From contig NZ_JAGBLU010000055.1 of the NCBI RefSeq assembly GCF_017635265.1, positions 1 through 48,181 on the forward strand: a stretch of 48,181 nucleotides of DNA, given 5' to 3'. This stretch comes from Butyrivibrio sp. (GTDB lineage Bacteria > Bacillota > Clostridia > Lachnospirales > Lachnospiraceae). Position numbers and translations under genes: made by a program. This document shows, in pieces, positions 32,228 to 40,442 of this stretch. The notes below the pieces were generated by a model that worked only from the letters and a program-made list of their open reading frames with translations, searched no databases and was not told the origin of the DNA. Numbering within the stretch: position 1 is the first letter of the stretch; every line of letters begins with the position of its first letter.

Positions 32228-32725
32228 TTAAATCAGTGTACATATCCAAGCTACTAAAGCAGAGATCGCCGGGAATACAACCAAAAGCTTAAGTAGCTGG
32301 CTTTTTATGTTAAACCCATACTTCCTGCCGTGGTTTACGCTTTCAATTTCCGGGAAATAAAACTGAAAGAAATGAAACTTTAGTAAAAGAAAGTAGTCAA
32401 TGCAAATCATGTCAAAGAGCTTATATAATGTGAAAATCATTACAAAGCGCAAAAAGAATTGCCAAAATGAATATTCACATCTAAAACTGTCCCAAACAGA
32501 GATGACCAATGCTCCTATTATCATTACTACACTAAAAATCATTAGCATCCATCCTATAGCCTTGGCTCCATAAAACAGCTCCTTATCCCTTGGCTTTAAT
32601 ACTTCCCTAAATTCTTTTGGTGCTGATGAAAACAGCTTTGTATCCTGAATAAATGCAACTCCGGCAAACATCATAAGTGCGACTGCTGCACATACTACTA
32701 TTGCTAAAAATATGGTTAATAACAT
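32228..32725 (-). CDS. hypothetical membrane protein
   Basis: 165 residues with four to five spans. The first 30 residues (MLLTIFLAIVVCAAVALMMF) lead into a cytoplasmic loop (APKEFREVLKPRDKELFYGA). GGAGGAATAGAT precedes the ATG. Resembles a group of Lachnospiraceae membrane proteins with FxQHYFPE in the middle (here HFFQFYFPE); function unknown. Upstream of the small membrane gene by 32 bases. Confidence 0.6.
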   Translation of the reverse strand: MLLTIFLAIVVCAAVALMMFAGVAFIQDTKLFSSAPKEFREVLKPRDKELFYGAKAIGWMLMIFSVVMIIGALVISVWDSFRCEYSFWQFFLRFVMIFTLYKLFDMICIDYFLLLKFHFFQFYFPEIESVNHGRKYGFNIKSQLLKLLVVFPAISALVAWICTLI

Positions 32726-32787
32726 ATCTATTCCTCCGAAATCACTCCTTTATGAGATCATACATGTGAAATCGTTTATATTTATAA

Positions 32788-32895
32788 TCATAAAAGGCAT
32801 CTGCTATGTCCACCATTCATACCATTTACCATCATCTTTCCAAGAAAGCCTTCCGGTTTTCTTGTCTGACTCACATAATCTTTAAAAAGTCCCAT
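32788..32895 (-). pseudogene. N-terminal stub of a class I methyltransferase
   Basis: 35 codons after GGAGGAAGTAAGAA. MGLFKDYVSQTRKPEGFLGK then MMVNGMNGGHSRC is the standard opening of a SAM-dependent methyltransferase that would continue ...WG...IxDxGCGGG. Here it stops after SRCLL. Starts a few bases past the stop of another, near full-length methyltransferase, so two tandem genes existed. Confidence 0.6.
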
Positions 32896-32898
32896 TTC

Positions 32899-33692
32899 TT
32901 ACTTCCTCCCCATTAAAATAGCTGAACCTGATAATCCCATCCAGGTTGACTCCCATTTAGTCATGAACATTCCGCTTGTTGTATCTACAAGTTTTACATC
33001 GTCATATCCCATGTCTTTTAGCTTCTGTACAAATGCCTGCATATCACCGTATTTTACCTTTGACATAATGTCATGGATTGCGAATGTACCGCCCTTCTTT
33101 AAAGTGCGTAATGTCTCCAAAAGGATCGCCTGTCTGTCACTGCTTGGAATATTGTGATATACATAGTTGCTTGTTACTACATCAAAGGTCTCATCTTCAA
33201 AAGGCAGTTTACATGCGTCTCCCTGCATAAAAGAAGTATTGTTTACACCTTCCGCTTTAGAATTGCTCTCACAGAGATTTTTGCTGAATGAAGCATACTC
33301 CTTCCCCCCCATCTGTCAATTCCTGTAAAAGACGCTCCTGGATTCTTCTTTGCACAGGCTATCGTAAGAGCTCCACTTCCGCATCCAACATCAAGCCCCT
33401 TTCCACCAACAGGAATGCTTACATAAGAGGCGACCCCTTCAATAATCTGTTTTGACATCTGCCGCTTTCCGTTGTAAGAAAAAGCTCTGTACATCAAATA
33501 CATCCATATCGTCACGACACAAAAAATAACTGTAATGATCAAAAGCACAATTCCAATAACTCTTTTTGCGCTTCCTTCCGGCACTATTGGAGACACCCCT
33601 AAAATAAGAAAAAGAACCAGTGAAGCTATTGTTCCGCATCCGGTTCCCATCACCATACCCTTTGGCATCCAGTTTTTATAATCTGCTTTCAT
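32899..33692 (-). pseudogene. membrane-anchored SAM methyltransferase, frameshifted at a G7 run
   Basis: Two overlapping frames make one protein. The first (33692-33304) has two membrane helices and then GGKGLDVGCGSGALTIACAK and FTGIDRWG. The second reads KEYASFSKNLCESNSKAEGV, QGDACKLPFEDETFDVVTSN and KKGGTFAIHDIM to a stop. The shift occurs in a run of seven G (33304-33310, C on the + strand). GGAGGAAAAAGTGT precedes the ATG. Real protein of about 265 residues if read as one. May be a homopolymer error, a phase-variable tract, or decay. Confidence 0.75.
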
Positions 33693-33743
33693 ACACTTTT
33701 TCCTCCGCTTCTATCCATATATATCGCCATTATAACTCTTTTT

Positions 33744-33759
33744 GTTAGTCCTTGCTAAC
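33744..33759. promoter_or_regulatory. inverted repeat GTTAG-N6-CTAAC
   Basis: A 5-bp dyad 52 bases before the methyltransferase start, at the position of a repressor site (MarR or DtxR-like sites have similar half-sites but other spacing). Weak evidence alone. Confidence 0.3.
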
Positions 33760-33769
33760 TATAATTTTA

Positions 33770-33809
33770 AAATAGATAGGGACTGCATTTAAGCAATCCC
33801 CATCTATTT
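33770..33809 (-). ncRNA. 17-bp hairpin upstream of the methyltransferase
   Basis: On the - strand AAATAGATGGGGATTGC pairs with GCAGTCCCTATCTATTT around a TTAAAT loop, all seventeen positions pairing if two G-T pairs are allowed. On the + strand one of these is an A-C mismatch, so the - strand RNA is the better fold. It ends in TTTAAAATT. Either a terminator of an unseen transcript or a leader/small RNA. Confidence 0.5.
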
Positions 33810-33987
33810 GATGAAATCTTATATTATTTTATATATGAGAAAAGTATTCACTTAATAAAGAAGGTATATATTCATTGTTCTAAACAACAGCAAATCTGTA
33901 AGACCAGGCTATCGCCAGCAATAGTAAATAACTAATCGTCATATGAATCAAATTGGAGTAGAATAGTCTGAAAGATAGGAGGATACT

Positions 33988-34602
33988 ATGATTACACGTG
34001 ACGAAGCATTTACACTTCTTAAGCAATATAACAAAGATTCCTTTCATATTCAGCACGCTCTGACTGTAGAAGCTGTTATGAAATGGTATGCTAATGAACT
34101 CGGGTATTCAAATGAAGAAGAACACTGGGGTATCGTTGGATTACTCCATGATATAGATTTTGAACTTTACCCTGATGAGCACTGCCTTAAAGCCCCCGAG
34201 CTTCTCAGAGATGGCGGTGTCAGTGATGATATAATCCATTCCGTTTGCTCCCATGGATATGGAATAACTGTCGGGAACGGAACCACAATAGATGTTGAAC
34301 CTACCTTAGAAATGGAAAAGGTACTCTTCGCTGCGGACGAACTTACCGGATTGATCTGGGCCGCTGCCCTTATGAGGCCATCAAAGAGTACAAAAGATAT
34401 GGAGCTCAAGTCTCTGAAAAAGAAATACAAGAGTAAAGGATTCGCTGCCGGGTGCTCAAGAGAAGTCATAGAAAGAGGCGCCACCCAGCTTGGTTGGGAG
34501 CTAGATAAACTTCTCACCATGACACTTCAGGCAATGCAGGCATGTGAAGATACAATAAATGATGAACTTGCTGCTGAACACATCTCAAGTAAAACAGCTT
34601 AA
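33988..34602 (+). CDS. HD-domain phosphohydrolase-like protein
   Basis: 204 residues. The HD fold metal site is visible as FHIQHALTVEAVMKW (first His), GLLHDIDFELYP (about 54, HD pair) and ICSH-type VCSHGYG (about 89), and there is a distal Asp in AADELTGLIWA (about 115). Members hydrolyse phosphate esters or nucleotides. AGGAGGATACT precedes the ATG. One of the few + strand genes here, with its own terminator 12 bases after the stop; single-gene unit. Confidence 0.85.
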   Translation: MITRDEAFTLLKQYNKDSFHIQHALTVEAVMKWYANELGYSNEEEHWGIVGLLHDIDFELYPDEHCLKAPELLRDGGVSDDIIHSVCSHGYGITVGNGTTIDVEPTLEMEKVLFAADELTGLIWAAALMRPSKSTKDMELKSLKKKYKSKGFAAGCSREVIERGATQLGWELDKLLTMTLQAMQACEDTINDELAAEHISSKTA

Positions 34603-34614
34603 TCCGTCTACACT

Positions 34615-34656
34615 AAAGCGCAGCCGATGTCTATGAACACCAGCTGCGCCTTTGCT
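34615..34656 (+). terminator. Rho-independent terminator after the HD gene
   Basis: AAAGCGCAGC and GCTGCGCCTTT form a 7-bp GC stem extended by A-T pairs around an 18-base loop, with T-rich sequence after it. Works for the + strand HD gene. The mirrored A-run makes it usable by the convergent DUF4342 gene too. Confidence 0.7.
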
Positions 34657-34697
34657 TTACGTTAAAAAAGTTTTCTTCCAAGCCATATACAGATAGC

Positions 34698-35087
34698 TTA
34701 CTTAATTTCGTCCGTGGTTCCATCTTTCTTTACCACTTCCAGTCTGCAGCCAAGTCCAAATGCTGCAACTGATCCGGCAATCAATGCCCACGGAGCTGCT
34801 GCAAGTCCTATTATGCCACCGACTATACCTACATTTACAGGGACACTGAACACAACTTCATTGCCTTTCTTGATCTGTACTCTGTCCACGTTGCCCTCTT
34901 CAACTTTCTTTTTAAGCTTATCCATTGCCTCTTTGATATCCTCACTGATATCTTTTGTATCAGGCTGAATGAGCTTAATTGCAGCATCGGGATCTCCGTC
35001 TGTCTTTAACAGTGCTTCTTTTGCAGCTTTATACTCAACCCCTGTCTGTTCCATTACCTTTTCAATTGCTTCTAATGTGATATTCAT
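34698..35087 (-). CDS. DUF4342 protein with UBA-like N-terminus
   Basis: 129 residues. An N-terminal UBA/TS-N-like helix bundle (MNITLEAIEKVMEQTGVEYK, then DGDPDAAIKLI) is joined to the DUF4342 part (VQIKKGNEVVFSVPVNVGIV, hydrophobic glycine-rich helix GGIIGLAAAPWALIAGSVAA). Function unknown; probably membrane-associated through the glycine helix. AAAGGAGAG before the ATG at 35087; the longer in-frame start is rejected. Next gene upstream is a small membrane protein, so the two may act together. Confidence 0.8.
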   Translation of the reverse strand: MNITLEAIEKVMEQTGVEYKAAKEALLKTDGDPDAAIKLIQPDTKDISEDIKEAMDKLKKKVEEGNVDRVQIKKGNEVVFSVPVNVGIVGGIIGLAAAPWALIAGSVAAFGLGCRLEVVKKDGTTDEIK

Positions 35088-35112
35088 GATATTCTCTCCT
35101 TTCATCATGTAC

Positions 35113-35325
35113 TCATGCACGGCTGAAAAGACTTACCAACCCTACGATTACAAGTATCGGAAGTGCAATATATATTAACCCGCCAAACAGCATTATCATC
35201 AATATCGCAGGCAGGAATACGATATACAGCATCACCTTCATGATGCTCCAGGATGCCCTGAATGCGAATCCTATAAGCTTTCCAAATATACCGAAAAATA
35301 AAACCATAAACAACAATGTCATCAT
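35113..35325 (-). CDS. small hydrophobic membrane protein
   Basis: 70 residues, almost wholly hydrophobic, in two or three spans (MTLLFMVLFFGIFGKLIGFA; VMLYIVFLPAILMIMLFGGL). No recognisable family. AGAGGTGAGTGTT precedes ATG-ATG; an in-frame GTG three codons earlier would take part of the ribosome site. Same strand, 25 bases before the DUF4342 gene. Confidence 0.6.
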   Translation of the reverse strand: MMTLLFMVLFFGIFGKLIGFAFRASWSIMKVMLYIVFLPAILMIMLFGGLIYIALPILVIVGLVSLFSRA

Positions 35326-35526
35326 AACACTCACCTCTTTCGCACAACATCATCAGTTACTACTTTTTCTATCCATCGGTTTTTCCTCTTTCTATCTGTT
35401 TACAAACTTTTATATTTTTCTGTTGATGATATCATTATAGATGTGCCCGTTCTTAGTTTACATAATTACTTCAGTGATATCGGAACGGTTATTTCACATT
35501 TTCAGCAAATTAAAAAGGAAAGCATC

Positions 35527-35586
35527 ATGTCAACCTACGCTATTTCTGACCTTCACGGGCAATTAAGCACCATGATGTCAAGATAA
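35527..35586 (+). pseudogene. N-terminal stub of a metallophosphatase
   Basis: 19 codons after AAGGAAAG: MSTYAISDLHGQLSTMMSR. YxISDLHGQ is the metal-binding start of Ser/Thr-phosphatase-like enzymes. A stop follows at once. The gene is cut where it meets the macro-domain fragment on the opposite strand. Confidence 0.6.
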
Positions 35587-35820
35587 TTCTGCTGCGACAG
35601 TCTGGTAAATCAGGTAGTCCTCTTCACTAAAGCTGACTATGGTTATCTCCATGTCATAGTCTGAATTGGCCTCAAGCCACTCCTTTACAGTCTTAAGGGC
35701 AACTCTTGCCGCGTCCTTCTTGGGATAACCATAGACACCTGTAGATATCTCAGGGAAAAGCAATGCTGTGAAGATTGTTTGCTTTTGCCACTTCAAGGCT
35801 GTTCCAATAACAGTTGTGAA
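35578..35820 (-). pseudogene. macro-domain remnant, 5' part lost and frameshifted
   Basis: The C-terminal half of a macro (ADP-ribose-binding) domain: NCYWNSLEVAKANNLHSIAF in one frame, then PEISTGVYGYPKKDAARVAL and VKEWLEANSDYDMEITIVSF in the next, to a stop. The ISTGVYGYP loop is the diagnostic ligand loop. The N-terminal half with the AANxxLxxG motif is absent, and a one-base shift splits IAF from PEIS. The stop lies within the stub on the + strand. Confidence 0.65.
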
Positions 35821-35891
35821 GATCTAATAAATACATCAAGAGGAACAAAACCTCTTGCCCCCTCATAAAAACATACTTTTTTATAACACAT

Positions 35892-35912
35892 CCCGGTCAT
35901 CCCCTGACCGGG
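35892..35912. terminator. perfect 8-bp GC hairpin after nfo
   Basis: CCCGGTCA-TCCCC-TGACCGGG, 67 bases beyond the nfo stop. No T-run follows on the - strand, so if it acts as the nfo terminator it is atypical. A second small dyad, AAGAGG...CCTCTT, lies at 35838-35856. Confidence 0.45.
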
Positions 35913-35978
35913 TTCTCCCTAAAACTATGCCGCAGTTCGTAAGAGCTACAGCTTTATATATATCCACAGCATCAATGT

Positions 35979-36809
35979 TTAAATAAACCAGCTCTTCACT
36001 GTAGCAATCTCCTGAATATATCCCTTATCATCATTTGGTGTCTCAAGGATAAAAGGGAGTCCGTCGAATACCGGATGCGTCGCTATCCTCTTCATGGCAT
36101 CCATGCCAATGAATCCCTGCCCCAGCTTTTCATGACGATCCTTTGCAGCACCGCATGCGTTCTTACTATCATTAAAGTGAACTGCTTTGAGTTTGTCCAG
36201 ACCTACAATCTTGTCAAACTGCTCCAACACCCCATCCAGGTTATCTACTATATCATATCCCGCATCCCAGATATGGCATGTATCAAAACACACACCAAGC
36301 TTGTCGTTCAACTCTACTCCCTCGATTATTGCTTTTAGCTCCTCAAAGTTTCTACCCACTTCTGACCCTTTCCCCGCCATTGTTTCCAGGAGCACTGTTG
36401 TTTTCATCTGAGGGAAAAGAGCTTTGTTCAATCCTTCAACTATCTGTTCTATGCCTACGTCTGCCCCCTGACCGGTATGTGAACCAGGATGGAAGTTATA
36501 GTATTGTCCCGGAAGAGACTCCATCTTCTCAAGGTCTTTCTGCAGCATATCCAGCCCGTTAGCTCTTGTTTCCGGATTGGATGAACACAGATTCATTGTA
36601 TAACTGCCATGAGCCACGAGCTTCCCAAATTTATTATCCAAAAGGACCTTGGATAAAGACTTCACATCCTCAGGATCTATCTCCTTTGACTTCCCTCCTC
36701 TTGGATTTCTGGTAAACCACGCAAATGTATTTCCTCCAAAATCCAGCATTTGATGGCCCATGGCTTCATATCCATTTGTAACTGTCAAATGACAACCAAT
36801 ATAAATCAT
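35979..36809 (-). CDS. nfo: deoxyribonuclease IV (AP endonuclease)
   Basis: 276 residues, TIM-barrel AP endonuclease with zinc ligands in order: AHGSYTMNL (about 66), YNFHPGSHTGQGAD (about 104), LLETMAGKGSEVGR (about 141), CFDTCHIWDAGYD (about 175), VHFNDSKNACGAAKDRHEKL (about 210) and FILETPNDD near the end. Cleaves DNA at abasic sites and removes blocking 3' ends in base-excision repair. Length and motifs complete. Start at ATG with GGAG 13 bases before; spacing loose. Confidence 0.92.
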   Translation of the reverse strand: MIYIGCHLTVTNGYEAMGHQMLDFGGNTFAWFTRNPRGGKSKEIDPEDVKSLSKVLLDNKFGKLVAHGSYTMNLCSSNPETRANGLDMLQKDLEKMESLPGQYYNFHPGSHTGQGADVGIEQIVEGLNKALFPQMKTTVLLETMAGKGSEVGRNFEELKAIIEGVELNDKLGVCFDTCHIWDAGYDIVDNLDGVLEQFDKIVGLDKLKAVHFNDSKNACGAAKDRHEKLGQGFIGMDAMKRIATHPVFDGLPFILETPNDDKGYIQEIATVKSWFI

Positions 36810-36894
36810 AATTGCAAATCTGCTCCAGTTAAGTTCTAAACATATTCTCTAAAATACATTATATCTGCCTTTCCAGTTCACCTAAAGCACCTTT

Positions 36895-37080
36895 TCACAT
36901 CTCATCCATCTCATCTTCAAAGTCCAGCCACGCATCCAGCCTGTCATCTTCTCTATCCCGGCGGAGCTGTTCCTGACGGCGGTCGAACTCCTTCTTCTCT
37001 TTCCTGCTCATGCTGCCTACCAGATCCTTGTACTGCTTGTCTGTTAATCTAACGTCTTTATCTCTTTTTCCAAAAAACAT
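36895..37080 (-). CDS. small charged hypothetical protein
   Basis: 61 residues, strongly helical and charged (MFFGKRDKDVRLTDKQYKDL, EKKEFDRRQEQLRRDREDDR, LDFEDEMDEM). No motif. GAGAGGTG lies eight bases before the ATG at 37080. Similar very charged small proteins are common in Lachnospiraceae; could be nucleic acid-associated. Confidence 0.5.
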   Translation of the reverse strand: MFFGKRDKDVRLTDKQYKDLVGSMSRKEKKEFDRRQEQLRRDREDDRLDAWLDFEDEMDEM

Positions 37081-37101
37081 AGAATTCACCTCTCTTTCCC
37101 A

Positions 37102-37332
37102 TCATGGTTCATCTAAAATCTTTAACCGCTTTTCCTGAGTGCTTATCCTGTTCAATAGTCGCTGACACACCTCCTGTAACAAAACTGTTATAGCTAGAGC
37201 CATTGCCAGTACAGTAGCCAGCACTTTGAGAATTATTCTCTTTATCTTTATATTATACTTGTCTTTATGCTTCAGATAATGCCTTATAGTGACAACAATT
37301 ACTGCAATTATCAGTTCAAACATAAACAGCAT
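37102..37332 (-). CDS. small two-span membrane protein
   Basis: 76 residues, two hydrophobic helices (MLFMFELIIAVIVVTI; ILKVLATVLAMALAITVLLQ) separated by a basic loop (HYLKHKDKYNIKIKR) and a basic C-terminus. No family recognised. GGAAGGTGG precedes the ATG at 37332; a GTG start four codons earlier is also possible. Confidence 0.45.
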   Translation of the reverse strand: MLFMFELIIAVIVVTIRHYLKHKDKYNIKIKRIILKVLATVLAMALAITVLLQEVCQRLLNRISTQEKRLKILDEP

Positions 37333-37405
37333 GTGTTTCACCACCTTCCATAGAGGACACAGGGCAGGAAATGATATATGATCATCCCCCGCCCAAACTA
37401 AATTG

Positions 37406-37816
37406 TTAATCTATATCCCCATACCAGCCGGGTAATGTGTACCCGTTTTCTCCCTCCGGAAGTCCTATTACATGAAGCTCATCACAGGAGTACACCCATC
37501 CTTTACCTGATCCCGAGTACGAGCCTGTGCTTTCGCCAGCATAACTTCCTGATCCGCTGCTTGATGTTGACTTATGATTAGGGACTCTTCCTTCACCATA
37601 CTTGCCTGCTGCTTTGATTGCTTCAGGAGTAAGGTTGCCATCAGCCTCTAGTTCATCAAGCCACTTCTCCATATGTTCTTTTTCCTGCTGCTCTCTCTTG
37701 GCGCGCATCTTCTCGTAATGCTCATGCCAGTCATAGGCCTGAGCTGTAATGCTTGTTGTTCCAAGGATCAGCAATACAATAGCCATTGTAGACAATGTAA
37801 TCACTATTCTTTTCAT
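37406..37816 (-). CDS. secreted Ser/Gly-rich protein
   Basis: 136 residues. Signal peptide (MKRIVITLSTMAIVLLILG then TTSITAQAY with a likely cut after QA), a charged helix (HYEKMRAKREQQEKEHMEKW), a low-complexity linker of Ser and Gly (STSSSGSGSYAGESTGSYSG) and a small C-terminal part (DELHVIGLPEGENGYTLPGW). Exported and probably surface-associated. Its function is unknown. An in-frame start seven codons upstream is less likely. Confidence 0.6.
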   Translation of the reverse strand: MKRIVITLSTMAIVLLILGTTSITAQAYDWHEHYEKMRAKREQQEKEHMEKWLDELEADGNLTPEAIKAAGKYGEGRVPNHKSTSSSGSGSYAGESTGSYSGSGKGWVYSCDELHVIGLPEGENGYTLPGWYGDID

Positions 37817-37833
37817 AACCTTCACGTCCTTTC

Positions 37834-38259
37834 TCAACTTTCCTCTATTATGCCTTGGCAGTCTCTCAAAAGAGACATATCACCGCATATGACAAGTACC
37901 TCGTTCCAGCACATTTCTATTTCTTCAGGAAGCTGCTCGATATCTTCAAATCTTCTTATTACAGCAAAGTCCTCATAACCGGTAATGTCATTGAAGCCAT
38001 TTATCTCTCTGTCTTCCTGATCAAAGATGTCCTGCATCTCTTCAGAAGCTTCACCGCAGAATGCTATGTTTTTGCAGCCTCTCGTGAGGATGTCATCAGC
38101 GATATTTTTTATTAGCACCTCATCTTCAAGTTCATCTGCTATAATGATTACAGTGTAACTGGAAAGATCATGAAGCCTTTTTCCGGCGATAGCTCTTTTA
38201 CTAATAAGGCTGTATGTGACATTTGATGTGATCTGTTCCGGATATATATGCTGTAACAT
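37834..38259 (-). CDS. hypothetical protein, alpha/beta fold
   Basis: 141 residues. AAGGAGGTGTCCA precedes the ATG at 38259. SSYTVIIIADELEDEVLIKN, GCKNIAFCGEASEEMQDIFD and EMCWNEVLVICGDMSLLRDC suggest a Rossmann-like alternation of strands and helices. Not recognised. The stop is 17 bases before the start of the secreted protein, so one transcript is likely. Confidence 0.5.
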   Translation of the reverse strand: MLQHIYPEQITSNVTYSLISKRAIAGKRLHDLSSYTVIIIADELEDEVLIKNIADDILTRGCKNIAFCGEASEEMQDIFDQEDREINGFNDITGYEDFAVIRRFEDIEQLPEEIEMCWNEVLVICGDMSLLRDCQGIIEES

Positions 38260-38322
38260 TGGACACCTCCTTGTTGTACAATAATGTTTGTTGTTATCTG
38301 TTGTACTCATCTTACAAAATAT

Positions 38323-38405
38323 AGAGTCCAATAATCACACCAGCTACATATTGTGGTTTTAGTGAGATTTCATTTGTTTTCACCACAATATATGCTATTT
38401 TTAGT
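38323..38405. repeat. intergenic element, copy 1 (AGAGTCC...TGYGGTTTT)
   Basis: AGAGTCC-A-ATAATCAC-A-CCAG...TTGTGGTTTT is about four-fifths identical over 38 bases to 45769-45806. This copy lacks the closing arm of the other, but has its own perfect 10-bp dyad ATATTGTGGT (38348-38357) / ACCACAATAT (38382-38391). It lies between divergent genes, upstream of both. Confidence 0.55.
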
Positions 38406-38436
38406 ATCATAACATTAAGTTGAAACGGAGAATAAT

Positions 38437-38880
38437 ATGGGAAATAAAGAGCCAAATATTGATGATTTCTTTAGACATACGGAAGCTATTTCCAAGAAGA
38501 TGCATGAATACATGGCAGGAAAAAGCTTCGATGAGAAATTTGCCACAGCCATGCTCAATGCAACAGATGCCGACAGCAAATTCAAGGCTGACGTAGCTAT
38601 GAAGCTTTCAACAGTTCTTAACATGATAGAAATGCTTGTTGAATACGTAAACAAACCGGTAAAGAAAGAGGGCATCCTTCAAAGAAAGCTTGATGGAACT
38701 GTCATGCTTGAAGATACCCATGTTCCGGTTGGATCTCTGGTAGAATACTGGAAAGATGAAAAATGGAATGTGGGAAAGATTGCTCAGAATCCTCAAACCA
38801 AACAGCTTTCCATTATTGATGTTGTTTCAAACAAAACTATGGTAGACAAGATTGAACAGATAAAGGCTCGGGTCAGATAG
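38437..38880 (+). CDS. hypothetical protein
   Basis: 147 residues. The first 80 residues are helical (MGNKEPNIDDFFRHTEAISK; FATAMLNATDADSKFKADVA). The last 65 form strands with IPVGSLVEYWKDEKWNVGKI-type sequence (VPVGSLVEYWKDEKWNVGKI, KQLSIIDVVSNKT), like a small barrel. Not recognised. ACGGAGAATA before the ATG. A + strand gene in a - strand region. Confidence 0.5.
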   Translation: MGNKEPNIDDFFRHTEAISKKMHEYMAGKSFDEKFATAMLNATDADSKFKADVAMKLSTVLNMIEMLVEYVNKPVKKEGILQRKLDGTVMLEDTHVPVGSLVEYWKDEKWNVGKIAQNPQTKQLSIIDVVSNKTMVDKIEQIKARVR

Positions 38881-38889
38881 TACCAATTA

Positions 38890-39792
38890 TCAATTAAGAT
38901 ACTTGTTCAGGGAAAATAGCTGCCTTTTAGCATCTTCGTAGCCAAGCCAGTACAGATCACCGAGTTTATCCATGTTACCTTCAACACGCTTTACTGTAAC
39001 ATGTTCTGAAGGAGCTATTACAAATATCCTTCCTTCTTTTTCAAGCTGGTCGATCTCGTCGCATTCTTTGTTATAATCAGAATTCATATTTTCAAGCTTT
39101 GATGCGAACTCAGGATAGTTTTTATAAAAGCGCTGAGGCATTCCCGATTTTTTAACTTTTTTTCTGTAGCCTCTTTCTCTTGTCTTGATTACCACTATAT
39201 TCTCATATCCCTGCTCCATGGCCCATCTGTATGGGATATGGCAACTACATCCACCATCAAGGCACAGCTTCCCATCTACTTCCACCATCGGAGATACATA
39301 CGGCATTGAAGCAGATGCCTTGATAGCAGATAGGATATCTCTGCATTTTCCCTTTTCAAAATAAACCGTTTTGCCGCTCCTGCAATCAGTCGCAACAGCC
39401 ACAAAACGCCTGGCCGGATCATAGAATGTTCTTTCATCAAGCTTATCCAGCTTGTCATTAGGCTGGATGGCAAAGTCAATATTAAGCGGACTATGCGCAT
39501 GAACAAGAGCCAGCGCACCGATATAATCAGGATCATGTCTGAATTCAAGGTTGCACCTGGCAGACCGTCCAACCTGGCCTGCAGCATAGTTTAGTCCTGC
39601 CATAGCTCCTGCACTAACTCCAATGACGCACTCAAAGTTCAGGTTGTTTTCCATGAAAAAGTCCATTACTCCCTGATTGTAGAGTCCACGAAAAGCGCCG
39701 CCCTCAATCACAAGGCATCCTTTGGTAAGTCTTCCTCTTGCATGTCCTTCCGGTATATCATTTAATTTTTCATATACTTTTTTGGTAATCAT
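38890..39792 (-). CDS. patatin-like phospholipase
   Basis: 300 residues. Oxyanion motif GGAFRGLYNQGVMDFF (about 32), nucleophile GVSAGAMAGLNYAAG (about 60, GxSxG) and catalytic Asp in LCLDGGCSCHIPY (about 183, DGG). Resembles the YjjU group of bacterial patatins rather than ExoU toxins. Acts on acyl esters of lipids in the cytoplasm or at the inner membrane face. AAAGGATATTTAGTTTG precedes ATG at 39792. Confidence 0.88.
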   Translation of the reverse strand: MITKKVYEKLNDIPEGHARGRLTKGCLVIEGGAFRGLYNQGVMDFFMENNLNFECVIGVSAGAMAGLNYAAGQVGRSARCNLEFRHDPDYIGALALVHAHSPLNIDFAIQPNDKLDKLDERTFYDPARRFVAVATDCRSGKTVYFEKGKCRDILSAIKASASMPYVSPMVEVDGKLCLDGGCSCHIPYRWAMEQGYENIVVIKTRERGYRKKVKKSGMPQRFYKNYPEFASKLENMNSDYNKECDEIDQLEKEGRIFVIAPSEHVTVKRVEGNMDKLGDLYWLGYEDAKRQLFSLNKYLN

Positions 39793-39819
39793 CAAACTAA
39801 ATATCCTTTACATGTCCCG

Positions 39820-40347
39820 TCAAAGTCTTTTCTCTATTTCTTTAAGGCTATTACAGAAATCTTCGTCGTTGTGGTCAGAAACATGATATAGAAATTCATG
39901 GAACGGCATTACTTTCACATCGTTTACTTCTCTGGCATCAAACTTAAAGCCGCCCTCAGGCACTTCTACTCTGCACATAAAAACAGAAACAAGAAGTCCT
40001 GTTCCATCATCCCAGTCAACAATATTCTCAAATCCAAGCTTTAGCTCATCAGCAGGAACTGTTATATCAAGTTCCTCTTTTACCTCTCTTGCAGCTGCTG
40101 CCTCCGGAGTCTCACCAGCCATTACAGCTCCGCCGGTCATGTCCCATTTACCAGCATAATATTTTGCCTTCAACGATCTCTGCTGAACAATATACTGCCC
40201 TTCGCCTTCCCCAGGCTCTGGGCTGTCAGCTGTCTTCATAATAATAAGCACATGCCTGTAATATTCACCAGGCTGTTTAGGATCATGCTTAGGCCTACTG
40301 ATTCCTGTAAATATTCCATCCCTTGTAAAAATGTCTATATATTCCAA
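39820..40347 (-). CDS. NUDIX hydrolase
   Basis: 175 residues with a complete Nudix box, GGAVMAGETPEAAAAREVKE then ELDI (GX5EX7REUXEEXGU, about residues 72-94). IYFTGISRPKHDPKQPGEYY-type opening resembles the Idi/ADP-ribose branch of cytosolic family members. It hydrolyses a nucleoside diphosphate linked to a moiety; substrate unknown. TTG start after GAGGAAGAAAAA. Twenty-seven bases before the patatin start. Confidence 0.88.
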   Translation of the reverse strand: MEYIDIFTRDGIFTGISRPKHDPKQPGEYYRHVLIIMKTADSPEPGEGEGQYIVQQRSLKAKYYAGKWDMTGGAVMAGETPEAAAAREVKEELDITVPADELKLGFENIVDWDDGTGLLVSVFMCRVEVPEGGFKFDAREVNDVKVMPFHEFLYHVSDHNDEDFCNSLKEIEKRL

Positions 40348-40442
40348 TTTTTCTTCCTCTTTAGTGTCATATCAAAGGTATTCCATGAAAATCATGGGAT
40401 GTGCAGTACAGAACGGAGTCTGCATTTTTTATAACCATCTTT

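Noticed and set aside
35105-35353. 82-codon frame overlapping the small membrane protein
   Set aside because: Cys/Arg-rich out-of-frame reading of a hydrophobic gene.
40359-40433. Short frame MVIKNADSVLYCTSHD... between esterase and NUDIX genes
   Set aside because: Only about two dozen codons, weak start signal and no recognised family. Possibly one more stub but not supportable.
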